Shown: positions 1 to 10,898 of the stretch, piece after piece
How positions within the stretch are numbered: position 1 is the stretch's first letter
Layout: every line of letters begins with the position of its first letter
Assembly (NCBI GenBank): GCA_022828595.1
Contig: JAKGHH010000002.1
Location: 87,264,076 to 87,328,075, forward strand
Length of the DNA: 64,000 nt
Direction of reading: 5' to 3'
Source of the DNA: Nelumbo lutea
Lineage: Eukaryota > Streptophyta > Magnoliopsida > Proteales > Nelumbonaceae
Made by a program: the position numbers and the translations under genes
The notes under the pieces: generated by a model
Databases searched by the model: none
What the model was told of the DNA's origin: nothing
The model's input: the letters and a program-made list of their open reading frames with translations, nothing else

Positions 1-999
1 CTACACACCAGCCACATGGGTTCGGCCTATCCTTTAATATAAGGCCCAGCCGAATTCACTGAAAAACTCAATGAACCCCTTGAGTCCATCATATGGACCC
101 TATGGGCCCAACACTTACATTAAGTGGTCCCTGGGCCAAGCCATCTTATAAAAACCCAGGGACTGTGGGCAGGTGCAAGATTAGCCCATCAGGTATTATC
201 CTTAATGGTCTTACACTTAACCTCTCAGCCCTTAATGATCAAGCACTGCCCGGCAAGAGAGGACCTCTCCCTCGGCTGCAAGGAACAGTGCTGCACTCTC
301 CTCTCACATGGATCCCGGGAATTAAAACCATTTGCAAACAATTCAAAACCGTACATATATATATAAATATATTAATTTTGCAAAACAAAATTCCAACGAT
401 TGAAATCAATTGCCGGCAGTTTGGTTTCCATCAGAGAGAGTGCATTCCCGATCATTACCCTTTGTCCGACAAAGTGGCTGATTCTGTCACTATGATCACC
501 CACTCAGATGAATTCTCAAACTGCCCCAACATACCCAGGTTTTGATCCCCGCTAAGGATCTCACTGATTGGCATATCAAAGGCAGCCTGATCCAACACCT
601 AGTGAAATGTCATAATCGAGTCTAGGGGTCAGGTGTAACTTTCCAGTTTTGCCCATCTATCTCCAAGGTCCAGGGCAATACTGGAAATCTGGTCCGGTTC
701 AAAGATTCAAGTAATCCCATACTGCATGTGCCTCGGGTCTTACCCTGATGGCTGAGACAGGCCATCCCAACACTTGGTGGCACACCAGCATCAGCCTTGG
801 CAGGATAAATCTCCCCAGACTTATCCAACGGCTGTGAACATTTAAAACTAACACGAGTCTCTATAAATGTCCAGTTTTAGGGTTTTACACAGAATTAAAC
901 CAAACAATATGAATCAAACATGCACTTTATTTATTTCCACTAAATAACAAAAGTACATCAAATCAGATTGAAGCTAAGGGCATACAAAACTGTCTAACA
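1..999 (-). repeat. Copia-1 3' LTR (partial)
   Basis: This aligns without gaps to 7371-8369. The inner edge reads TGTTAGACAG on the minus strand, directly after the polypurine tract. The rest of the LTR, about 950 bp by comparison with the partner, lies left of the window. Short open frames in it (for example 622-828 minus) recur in the partner LTR only because the LTR is repeated; no protein family is recognisable. Confidence 0.95.
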
Positions 1000-1010
1000 G
1001 CTCCCACTTG
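1000..1010 (-). other. Copia-1 polypurine tract
   Basis: The minus strand reads CAAGTGGGAGC immediately before the LTR start TGTTAG. This is the position and composition of the plus-strand primer in Copia elements. A related tract (CAAGTGGAAGT) occupies the same place in the Copia fragment at 31046-31056. Confidence 0.85.
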
Positions 1011-1013
1011 CAC

Positions 1014-1490
1014 TTAGGTCCAATCTGGTACAAGCCGGAGTCCCACACTTTCCACGTGTTTCTCAAACATCTTCTGTGTTAGTGGCTTAGTCAATGGGTC
1101 TGCCACATTATCCGCTGATGCTACCTTCTGAATCAGGACGTCCCCTCTACCAACGATCTCCCGCAGTACATGGTACTTTCTCTCGATGTGCTTCGACTTC
1201 GAGTGAGCCCGAGGCTCTTTAGCCTGGGCGATCGCTCCATTGTTGTCACACAACAACAGGATGGGAGATGTGCTGGATGGAATCGCTCCCAATTCGTGTA
1301 TGAACTTCTTCATCCACACGGCTTCCTTGGCAGCTTCACTTGCGGCAATGTACTCAGCCTCAGTTGTGGAGTCTGCAGTGGACCCCTGTTTGATGCTTTT
1401 CCAGCAAACAGCACACGATCCTATCATGAAAACATACCCAGATGTAGACTTTCTATCATCTGGATCCGACTGAAAATCGGCATCGGTATA
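1014..1490 (-). pseudogene. Copia-1 RNase H domain and C-terminus of pol
   Basis: RNase H removes the RNA strand during reverse transcription. The open part (1014-1427) contains the Copia RNase H signatures [31 protein letters not shown] and, near the C-terminus, [10 protein letters not shown]. The preceding [10 protein letters not shown] block at about 1425-1490 is in the same frame. The domain is separated from RT by a deletion (see 1493-2866), and the C-terminal frame ends within a few bases of the polypurine tract, as is usual in Copia elements. The catalytic-region residues look intact, but the polyprotein as a whole is not translatable. Confidence 0.88.
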
Positions 1491-1492
1491 CC

Positions 1493-2866
1493 CTAGTACT
1501 TGCAGTGAACTACCATCCGACTGGAAATCGGCATCTTGGAGTTTTTCATGCTATATCTCTTGACTATTTTGTCAATATAAGCAGCCTGGGATAATCCAAT
1601 TATCCGCTTCGATCTATCTCTATAGAGTCGAAGACCCAGTATGTATGAAGCTTCTCCAAGATCTTTCATGGAGAACTGCTGTGATAGCCATACCTTGACC
1701 GAAGTCAACATTCCTACATCATTCCCAATGAGTAGGATATCGTTCATGTACAACACCAAAAAGGTGATCTTATCCCCACTAGACTTCCTGCAAACACAGG
1801 GCTCATCCGGATTCTGCTCAAAGTCAAACGTTTTGACTGCAGAATCAAAACGGATGTTCCAACTCCTAGAAGCCTGCTTAAGTCCATATATGGATCTATT
1901 AAGTTTACATACCATGTGTTCCTGACCAGCAACAATGAAGCCTTGCGGCTGCTGCATGTAGATATCTTCACTAAGATCTCCATTCAGGAACGCGGTTTTG
2001 ACATCCATTTGCCAAATCTCATAGTCATGGTACGCTGCTACAGCTAGCAGGATCCTAATGGATTTAAGCATGGCCACGGGCAAAAAGGTTTCCTCATAGT
2101 CGATGCCTTCTTTCTGAGTATACCCTTTCGCCACCAAGCGAGCTTTAAAGGTCTCAATCCTGCCATCGGGGCCTTTCTTCCTCTTGTAGATCCATTTGCA
2201 ACCAATTGCTTTTACCCCGGGGGGCGGATCCACTAGAGTCCAGACTCCATTGGTCTCCATTGAGTCCATTTCAGCTCTCATGGCCTCCACCCACTTCTGG
2301 GAGTCTATGTCTAACATAGCTTCCACGTAAGTCACGGGATCCTCTTCACTAGTCAAGGTTTCCACCAGGTAACTATCCTGGTCATAACCATATCGAACTG
2401 GTGGTCTGGATACCCGGGTGGTTCTTCTAGGTTGGTAATTACCTGGAATTTGTGGGACATCTCCCACTGCTCCTGAGCTCTCCTCATCAAGAACTATTTC
2501 CTGACGATGGGTGTCCAGGATGTAATCGGATTCTAAGAACTGGGCGTTTCGACTGCAGAAATCTTTCTGTTCACTCGGGTCATAGAATACATAACCCACC
2601 GAATCCTTTGGGTAGCCTATAAACAGGCAACGACTGGTTTTAGATTCCAACTTGTCCGCACTTGTTCTTTTAACGTGTGCAGGACAACCCCAAATCTTCA
2701 AGTGTCTTACACTTGGCTTCCTTCCGGTCCAAAGTTCATATGGAGTTTTTAGAACTGATTTGGTTGGAACCCGATTCAGCACGTAGATAGCAGTCTCTAA
2801 TGCGTATCCCCAAAAGGATGTGGGTAATTGTGAGCGTACAAGAAGTGACCGGACCATGTCTAACAA
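1493..2866 (-). pseudogene. Copia-1 integrase C-terminal region and reverse transcriptase
   Basis: This 457-codon open stretch starts inside the integrase tail (LLDMVRSLL, then the WGCPAHVKR and [16 protein letters not shown] blocks). It continues through the RT palm ([28 protein letters not shown] interrupted here for length; [25 protein letters not shown]). The RT active site, normally YxDD, reads YMND at about 1750, so the first of the paired metal-binding aspartates is Asn, a G-to-A change, and the enzyme should be inactive. The frame runs into a stop near 1493, where the RT-RNase H linker (normally about 100 residues with an RPD motif) is missing. The copy therefore depends on proteins supplied in trans, if it moved after these changes. 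Confidence 0.92.
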
Positions 2867-3819
2867 GGTCCTATTCCTCCTCTCTGAAACACCGTTGAGT
2901 TAAGGTGTAGCAGGAGGAGCTAATTGTGACACTATCCCATTGGCCTTTAAGTAGTCCCTGAATTCGTCAGTGAGATACTCGCCACCTCGATCTGATCAAA
3001 GGGCCTTAATTTCTCTCCCTAACTGTTTCTCGACTTCCTGTCTGAACTCTTTGAACTTTTCAAATGATTCAGACTTATGTCTCATTAGGTACACGTAACC
3101 ATATCGTGAAAAATCATCTGAAAAGGTGATGAAGTACACGTGTTGGTTCCGTGTCCTAACACTCAGGGGACCACATACATCAGTATGTATTAGGTCAAGT
3201 GTGCCTTCATATCTTTCAGGCTTACCGTCAAATGGCCGCTTAGACATCTTACCTTGAAGGCAAGGTTCACAAGTGGGAAGATTTTCTACGGTTAGAAAAT
3301 CCAAAGGACCATCCTTTACCAGCCTTGTGATTCGGTCAATACCGATATGGCCAAGTCGGTAATGCCAGAGGCACGTGGGACTTACTGTATCACGATTCCT
3401 TTTCTTGGGATTTTTGACCGACGTAGTTTCGGTTAAGTTAGTTTCCAGAGAATGATGTAGAACATAGAGACCGTTCTCTAGTTCCCCGCATGCGATGAAT
3501 TTATTATTACGTTTAACAGTAATCATATTACTAAAATAAACAGTATATCCATCAGCACACAGTTTTGAAACAGAAATTAAATTTCTTCTCAAGTTCTGTA
3601 CATAAAGACAATCTTTAAGTACAAGCATTCCTTCTTTAAAAACTAATTCTATGGTTCCTATTGCCGCTGCTGCAACACTTGCAGTTGTTCCCAAGAATAA
3701 TGTTACTTCACCTTCACTCAACCTTCTGCTAACTTTGAACCCCTGCAGTGAGTTACACACATGAGTTGAAGCCCCGGAGTCAACACACCAGGACACAGAA
3801 GTAACTAACATGTTAGTTT
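2867..3819 (-). pseudogene. Copia-1 protease and integrase N-terminal/core region
   Basis: The aspartic protease motif CVDSGAST lies near 3780, and the conserved LKDCLYVQNLRRNLISVSKL block follows. The integrase zinc finger is visible (HYRLGH, then CEPCLQGK about 30 residues on). The first catalytic Asp block (LIHTDVCGPLS) and FSDDFSRYGYVYLM follow. In-frame stops lie at 2996-2998 (TGA, where the family has Arg before SDRGGEY) and 2900-2902 (TAA, where the family has Gln before the NGVSERRNR block). Both are single C-to-T changes. Gag, protease, integrase and RT otherwise appear to share one frame, as is usual for plant Copia elements. Confidence 0.9.
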
Positions 3820-4654
3820 CTATGACACAAGTTTTGATGTTACCTTTCTTAGATTCCAGGTAGGCAGGACATTTCCTCTTCCAGTGGCCAGTCTGCTTGC
3901 AGAAGTGACAGACATCAGATGCCTTGTTCTTCTTCTACTTCTTAGGATTGGTAGCCTTCTTCTGAGGCTTCTTTGCCTTTCTCTTTTTCTTGCCCGATTT
4001 GTTAGCTTCAGCAAGCATAACTACAGGCTCATCCTTCTTGAGTAGATCCTCGGCTCTCTGCAACATATTGCTGAGTTCCTGGACGCTGACATTCAGCTTA
4101 TTCATATTGTAGTTCATTGTGAACGCATTGAAGGAAGAGGGCAAAGAATTGAGGATGGCATCCACTTGCGTGCCAAGATCTAGCCCGGATCCAAGAGCTT
4201 CAAGTTCGTTAATGTAACCCATCATCCAAAGAGAATGGTCATTAACTTTCTGCCCTTTGGTCATCTGCGCGGTCATGAACAATTTCAGGACCTTCTGTCG
4301 AGTAGAACGGTTATGCTCTTCATACATTGTTCTTAGACTGTCCAATATGTCCTTGGCTAGTTCGATCTGATCAAACTGCCTCTATATTGAGTTGTCTAAT
4401 GAGGCAACGACAAAGCAGCGGGCTAGGGAGTTCTTATCCTCCCACTCTTGGTAGTCCCTTCTACGGGCCTCAGAAGCCCTATCACCCGGACGTTCCGGTG
4501 CAGGATTTTTCACTACCTTGTCTAACTTTTCGGAAGTTAGGACCAGCATAAGATTTCTGTACCAGTCGGCATAGTTTGGGCCCTTTAGCTTGTTATCGTC
4601 TAGAAGCTTTGCAAATTGATCGTTTGCCATTTTCTGATAAAATAGCAAAATCAT
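3820..4654 (-). pseudogene. Copia-1 gag
   Basis: Gag forms the virus-like particle and binds the element RNA. The start at 4654 (MANDQFAKLL) is the first Met after the leader and gives the normal N-terminus of this family, followed by the LTSEKLDKVV and SLARCFVVASLDN blocks. The capsid region includes LKLFMTAQMTKGQKVNDH and ILNSLPSSFNAF. A lysine-rich stretch leads to a zinc knuckle at about 3860-3915, CHFCKQTGHWKRKC, which fits C-x2-C-x4-H-x4-C. Stops at 4382-4384 (TAG) and 3935-3937 (TAG) interrupt it. Both are C-to-T steps from Gln codons. Confidence 0.9.
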
Positions 4655-6404
4655 TAGTCCACAACCTTAGTTTGATTCATGTTACCTACATAGATATGGC
4701 TTTTAATCTATGTTCCATTCCCATTTGTTCATCTCCGAGATTTCCCTCCTTTCTCAGTGACGGAGATGACGAAATGTCTCTGGAAATGTGGGAAATCACA
4801 TGGGGTGCGTGAAGCCAACTGTTTCAGCTACATAACCCCACCACCTTTCTGTGACGGATCATATCCACTCATCAAATGAGTTTCCCTTTGGCTTCTGTCA
4901 GACAAGGTTCAGAGCCGTTTTCAGGTAAACCTTTCTGTCCAGTGAGTGCTTACCCATCATATTCAGGTTACGCCAAGGTACCGTGAGAGAGTTCCCATTT
5001 TCTGGTGAAGCCCCTCCCACATCGGTCTATGACGCCCCTATCATCTTATGAAGCACTCTAATAGATCCAACAGCAAATGGATAGCCCAATTTTATGGTGC
5101 GTTTCCTCATTACTGAAGGACCCATCATTGTGCTAATGACGGAAGGCCTTTAGAGAGTCCATCATATGGGTCTCCCTATCACATGCATTCATATTTGCTA
5201 GAGGGAACAAAAATGCCCTAGTTTTAATTTAGGTCAAACCAGAGTGGCTCCCACTGACTTTCATAAAGTCAGATTTCTGGTGGGCCTTAATCGGCTAGGG
5301 GTTCCGTACGCATCCCTTTTCAGGGTTGTGGGGCCCACCAAGCAAAGAGGGGTCATCCAATGACCTTGAAGGACACTATGGCAATGATGTGCATTTAGCC
5401 ATGGTGTGCGCAAGAGCCACTAACGAGTCTTCATGGGCCAAGTACTTATGGCCCATGGTCGCAGCACATCAAACATCCAAACATCACATGTAAAGGAGGA
5501 ATTGATCCAATCAATTAACTGCTGTAAAGCCCATTGAACAGCCCATTTAAAATCTAAGTCATTAACAATTAATGACTACTAGGTGTATGGGCTGAATCGC
5601 AGATAGCAGTTCGGCCCATACAGCTTATCTCACAGTAATGGGCCTTTTGCAGTTTTAACCCTTTAAAACTGGGCTTTACAGGTGGGCCGAATTAATCCTT
5701 GTAATTGAACATCAGATTTGGAACAGCAAGTGTGAGAAAAACAGACTGAAAAATAGTCCCTATCGAACCCCAGATTCGGTCCAAACAGTTTTGGTCCAAT
5801 CTAGTCCGAGAGGATCCAAAACTGATTTTCAATTCAAGAATTAATTCATGAAAGATCTGAAATTAATAATCTTGATTTCAAACAATCACAAATCAAACTA
5901 TGGACTGTTCGCACCACCTGCAAAATAGAGGTTAATCACAAGGGTTGCAGTTTCACAAATTGCAAATCGCAGAAAGCGATTACTCCAACTGCAAACATCC
6001 AGCGCCGCCTTCTTCTTCCTTCTTCTTTAATCAAGAAAAATAACAGAAATCCTATTTCTATTAATTACATTCTTGATCAAATCCTATACATTCAGTCTAA
6101 AATAAAAAAAAAATTATTTACAAACCGAATATAAATAAATAGAAAGAAAAAGGGTGCACAGACTATCTGCGCCAAATCTGCACTGCGATCTCCAGGTTCG
6201 AACAGTCCATTAAATCAAAATAAATAAAGAACAATTCTAAATAAATTTTGGATTTAATAAAAAATAATTTCAGATCAATCACCCTTAACAAGAAACAGTT
6301 TCTTGAAATAAAGAAAACAATCTGCGCAAATCTTGAAAGAACACCTTCTATCCATCTGCGCAGGATCAGATCTGATTTTCTTTTGGTTCAAGATTCGAAC
6401 CTGT
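4655..6404 (-). other. Copia-1 untranslated leader
   Basis: About 1.75 kb between the primer-binding site and gag. It has no substantial open frame and no similarity I recognise to proteins. It would be the 5' untranslated RNA where packaging signals reside in other retroelements. It is long for a Copia leader. The half nearest the LTR is A/T-rich; the half nearest gag is more balanced. Confidence 0.75.
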
Positions 6405-6417
6405 GGCTCTTATACCA
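6405..6417 (-). other. Copia-1 primer-binding site (initiator Met tRNA)
   Basis: The minus strand reads TGGTATAAGAGCC, one base different from TGGTATCAGAGCC, the complement of the 3' end of plant initiator Met tRNA. It lies one base after the LTR end, which fixes the LTR boundary at 6419. The intact version occurs in Copia-2 at 47760-47772. Confidence 0.9.
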
Positions 6418-6418
6418 C

Positions 6419-8369
6419 TGAAAGAATGGTAGGATCCATCTAATGGACGCCATAAAGGTTGCGGAATGGGTGGGCGAATTTCAAAAATTTCCTACCTTCT
6501 CCCAACTGGGAATCATATTCCCTAAATTTAGAATACAATATTCAAGGATCCTACTTGAACCATAATCAAACCAAATCTGTACCAAAAGATAAAAGGGAGG
6601 AATATACCTTATCCGGAGAAGTAGTATCTCCCAAAGTTGGTGTTCACGCCCAAAGAATGCTCCAAGATCCGTTCCTGCTGAAGATGACACAGTTGTGGAT
6701 GGAACAGAACCAGTAGGGTGCGTCCTACACACTGGATCCTTCACAAGAATCCTCTGGAAACACTAAACACTGAATCCTTTTAGTCTTTGTTGCAAGACTA
6801 ATGTCAAGAACAGATTTCTTGACTTTCTTTTTCTGCAAAGATCTAATCTTGCAAAAAACAGATGGCGGCGACAGGAGGAGAACTCTAAAGGCAAAAAGGC
6901 TGAACTGCCTTTTTCTTTTCTGGAGTATGAATGAGATCCTATCTCAATTCGCAGGAGATATCCTATATCTTCAAGGTGGTTCAAAAATCTGATATTTTCT
7001 CTTTCTTGGTTAGGGTTTTTCCTCCTTTCTTCTTGATTAAGAATCCTCCTAATTAGGAGTTATCCCAATCCAAATCAGTATTTGGATAGGGGGTAATCTT
7101 AATCCTATCTGCAGATAAAGTTAGCTTACTCCTGATCTTATCAGGAGGTTACCAGATTCAAATCTAATTTGAATTTGGTCTCCAAGAGTGGATAAGGCTA
7201 AAGGCCCAATCCTTTTACTAACATTAATCTCAGATTCGCCCCAAGGATGGGTGATCATATCAGCCCACCTCGAAATGGGCTTCTGGCCCATTAAGTGTTC
7301 AGTGTCTAATTACTTTCCAATCTGCTGCCCAGTTGGGCTTCTTTGTATGGCGTGCAACCCAAGCATTGATCTACACACCATCCACATGGGTTCGGCCTAT
7401 CCTTTAATACAAGGCCCAGCCGAATTCACTGAAAAACTCAATGAACCCCTTGAGTCCATCATATGGACCCTATGGGCCCAACACTTACATTAAGTGGTCC
7501 CTGGGCCAAGCCATCTTATAAAAACCCAGGGACTGTGGGCAGGTGCAAGATTAGCCCATCAGGTATTATCCTCAATGGTCTTATACTTAACCTCTCAGCC
7601 CTTAATGATCAAGCACTGCCCGACAAGAGAGGACCTCTCCCTCGGCTGCAAGGAACAGTGCCGCACTCTCCTCTCACATGGATCCCGGGAATTAAAACCA
7701 TTTGCAAACAATTCGAAACCGTACATATATATATAAATATATTAATTTTGCAAAACAAAATTCCAACGATTGAAATCAACTACCGATAGTTTGGTTTCCA
7801 TCAGAGAGAGTGCATTCCCAATCATTACCCTTTGTCCGACAAAGTGGCTGATTCTGTCACTATGATCACCCACTCAAATGAATTCTCAAATTGCCCCAAC
7901 ATACCCAGGTTTTGATCCCCGCTAAGGATCTCAATGATTGGCATATCGAAGGCAGCCTGATCCAACACCTAGTGAAATGTCATAATCGAGTCTAGGGGTC
8001 AGGTGTAACTTTCCAGTTTTGCCCATCTATCTCCAAGGTCCAGGGCAATACTGGAAATCTGGTCCGGTTCAAGGATTCAAGTAATCCCATACTGCATGTG
8101 CCTCGGGTCTTACCCTGATGGCTGAGACAGGCCATCCCAACACTTGGTGGCACACCAGCATCAGCCTTGGCAGGATAAATCTCCCCAGACTTATCCAACG
8201 GCTGTGAACATTTAAAACTAACACGAGTCTCTATAAATGTCCAGTTTTAGGGTTTTACACAGAATTAAACCAAACAATATGAATCAAACATGCACTTTAT
8301 TTATTTCCACTAAATAACAAAAGTACATCAAATCATATTGAAGCTAAGGGCATACAAAACTGTCTAACA
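6419..8369 (-). repeat. Copia-1 5' LTR, complete, 1951 bp
   Basis: On the minus strand it begins TGTTAGACAG and ends TTTCA, giving the TG...CA ends expected of an LTR. The inner edge abuts the primer-binding site. The outer edge is where similarity to 1-999 ends. Related LTRs are at 23228-25162, 30522-31045, 41826-43628 and 46103-47758 (plus duplicates after the gap), so this family has been active repeatedly at this locus. Confidence 0.93.
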
Positions 8370-9350
8370 CTTAACCCTTACTATTGAACAACCCCTGAAC
8401 AAGCGTTAAAGATTTAATCCAGCAATAGCCTTAAGCATTAGAGATCGATGAAGTTAAACAACACAAGCACAAGCAGTTGCACTTAAATCAGTCGAGTGTT
8501 CTTCCTAGGATCTAACAATTTCTAGCACAGCAAATCATTAAATTCTAGTTACTTTGCAGATTAGAGGGACCAAACAATTATAGATTTGATATCTAATCTA
8601 GCAATAGATTGTAGCAAATAATAAACTAGTAGGCCTTCCTAGAAATCAAACAAAACAATCATAGATATGAACATAGAAGAACATTCGATATCCAAAGCAT
8701 GAATTAAACAATAGATTAGATCTCACAGTTTGGTGGATTTTGAGGCTTCTGCTTCCTTTGACCAAGTACAAGAGTTTAGCCACGCATGGTCATGGTGAAA
8801 ACTCTATGAAAATCAAAGAATGAAGAAAAGAGGGGTGGGGAAAAGTGAAGAGAAGAGAAGAGAGGTTCAACTGCTCCCAATCTACTTGCCTTCTCTCTAG
8901 GTTTTTCTCCTCTTATCTCCTTCCCCCAAGAAAAGCCTACAAAATCTCCTAAAATTCCTCTAGGTCAATCTACAAGTCTGACTTATCCAAAAAAGACTAA
9001 AAAATAAGATAAAATAAAGTTCTTGTGTGAGTGGGAGAGTGGTGAAATCGCGGATTAAAGCTTCAAGGCTAAGGAATGTCTTCAACTCGTCAACAAGGCT
9101 AAGGAATGCAGTTATACATGAAAGTTGTATAACTTTTCTTTATCTTTTCAACGCATCTTGAATCATATCATTCGGAGTCCGGATGAAAGAGTTATGCTCA
9201 ATTTACCACACAGCGCCAAAACTATATAAAATGACCCGATTAACCTTTTTTCTCACCTAACGCTTCCTTTCATGCCTTAAACCAAAGTATAAGAATTATG
9301 AGTACATTTGAGCATAAAATAAACATAAAAGGCTAACTATTAAGGGAGAA
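8370..9350 (-). repeat. Reversed, truncated Athila-type LTR
   Basis: Read on the minus strand, 9120-9350 aligns with the first part of the Athila-C LTR (48120-48365). Shared stretches include a block around CATGAAAGTTGTA, a block containing GAATCATATCA and CGGAGT, and GCGTTAGGTGA. The first 25-30 bases of the LTR are missing at 9350, and the Copia-1 LTR abuts it at 8370. No protein is encoded. It forms a head-to-head junction with the plus-strand Athila-A LTR at 9350/9351. Confidence 0.7.
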
Positions 9351-10824
9351 AGATGAGACTAAAAAGTACCCTATTTTTATCCCCTAATATTCACACTTTT
9401 ACATAAATTTAGCACTTAAATGGACTCATTACTCTTGTATTTTGATTCAGGGCAAGAAAGAAGGCAATTGGAAGAAAACACGGCAATTCGGATGATTTTG
9501 CATAGTTTTAGCAACAGTCAGTAATCTGGGCATAACTCTCATTTCCGAACTCTGAAACGGACAATTCAAGAGGCATCAGAAAGATAAAAGAAAGGCCCAC
9601 AACTTTTATATTTTGGGTTTTGATAGATTTGGTTTGCATCGAATACAAAACTCGGCCCAAAGTCAGAGCAAGTTCGTAGCCAGACCCATTTCACAACTGA
9701 AGCCCAACTCGCAGAAGACCCTTGTAGCAGCCCAAGTTTTTAAAGCAGCCCAACTCGAATTCAAAAGCCAATAGCCCCAATTTCGAATGTAACCACTAGA
9801 AAGAGAGTCTTATTAGATTTAGATTCTTGAATGTAATCTTATCAAGATAAGAAGATTGGATTAGATCACTAGATAAGAGATAGGATAGGATTAGTTCAAA
9901 ACAGATTAGGACTTTCTTATTTGAAGTTAATCTCCTAAAAGGAGTTGGAAAACAGCCTCTCCCTCTGCTATATAAAGAGGGGGTGGACCAGCTCTAGCAT
10001 CACTCAATCCAAGGATTCAAGAGATCATCAAGCAACTCAAGCTACCAAGAGAGCAGTTCGACCACTAAAAAGTAGAGCATGGAGAGTTCGAAGATCATGA
10101 GCAGCTAAGCTTTTCTTTTCTAGTTCAAGGGGGGAGGTTCGATTGTTTCATTGTGAGGTTCTGTATTTAATTTAAGATCTTGCTTTTTAATTCAAGTATT
10201 CATTAGTTCTTGTGCTTATTTCCATTGGATGTTATTGTTAACTAGTCTGAAAAATTAATTAATGTTGATTTTCCTACTACTATCCACAGTTCGGTGATCC
10301 GTAATTGTGACGAATAATGGTACAATTAGTAATTAGGTTAATATCTTTCTGGGTCAATTGTTCGTGACAGCCTTTGACCAATGTATTGACATGTTTTAAC
10401 CTAAAGGGAATCAACGAAACAGAATTCGATAATTGCAACTATCTCAATTATTGTTATTTTGGTTTAACTATTTTCACAAAGCTTAATGCTATCACTAGTT
10501 GACATGGAACGCTATCGTACCCAGTCGATTAGTGATAAGTGTTGATCAAATGCTGGGTTTGGTCAGCTAATTTACGAAAACACAAGGTTTATTATGACTA
10601 TCCTAATAAATCTAAGGTTAAACTAACTACTTCTTGTTAGTTGAATTAGCTATTGCTATCTTGTTCTTTTAATTTCAGTTATTTAATTTTCCCACTCAGT
10701 GATAATATTCATTCGGCTGAGAGATTACTGTTAGCTCCATGTGGGATTCGACCTAGTACCACTTTTACTACAAATATTTTGTTGTGGGGCTAGTACTAAC
10801 TTTGAGGGCTTCAACAACCCGTCA
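9351..10824 (+). repeat. Athila-A 5' LTR, 1474 bp
   Basis: The start is placed by alignment with the other Athila LTRs, which begin TGATGAGAC; here the first T has become A. The end reads CCGTCA just before the primer site, where other copies end CCATCA. Relative to the 3' LTR and to Athila-B it lacks about 85 bp near 10617. Relative to the 3' LTR it retains 9468-9523. Athila LTRs in this window have a 5-bp terminal inverted repeat, TGATG...CATCA. Confidence 0.9.
9969..9976 (+). promoter_or_regulatory. TATA box of Athila-A 5' LTR
   Basis: TATATAAA is followed by a G-rich run. The same element lies at equivalent places in the other Athila LTRs (17946, 26409, 48686, and 52045-52051 on the minus strand), so it is a conserved core promoter rather than a chance A/T stretch. 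Confidence 0.7.
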
Positions 10825-10830
10825 AAATTT

Positions 10831-10848
10831 TGGCATCGTTGTTGGGGA
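10831..10848 (+). other. Athila-A primer-binding site (Asp tRNA), decayed
   Basis: Reads TGGCATCGTTGTTGGGGA. The usual Athila site is TGGCGCCGTTGCCGGGGA, complementary to the 3' end of tRNA-Asp. The four differences are three C-to-T and one G-to-A. Athila-B at 27351 keeps a nearly perfect version. Confidence 0.85.
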
Positions 10849-10898
10849 GCAACTTTAATTTCTTAGCTATTGCCTTCTTTTGTTAACCTTCTTGTTTT

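Larger units (their letters stand above)
1..8369 (-). mobile_element. Copia-1, Ty1/Copia retrotransposon, left end outside window
   Basis: The element reads on the minus strand in the order 5' LTR (6419-8369), primer-binding site, long leader, gag, protease, integrase, RT, RNase H, polypurine tract and 3' LTR (1-999, cut by the window edge). Protease before integrase before RT is the Copia order. The long LTR and the sequence style suggest the Tork/Angela lineage; this is inferred from remembered family features. By eye about 18 of 999 aligned LTR positions differ with no indels, mostly transitions, so insertion is fairly recent. The coding region nevertheless has four in-frame stops, a deletion and a mutated RT active site. 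Bases 8370-8374 could be one target duplication, but its partner lies outside the window. Confidence 0.93.

Noticed and set aside
622..828. A 68-codon minus-strand frame repeated identically at 7992-8198
   Set aside because: It lies inside the two LTRs of Copia-1, and the repetition simply reflects LTR identity. No known domain and no initiation context.
10831..10848. Possible tRNA-derived gene near the primer-binding site
   Set aside because: Only the 18-base complement to a tRNA 3' end is present; there is no cloverleaf.
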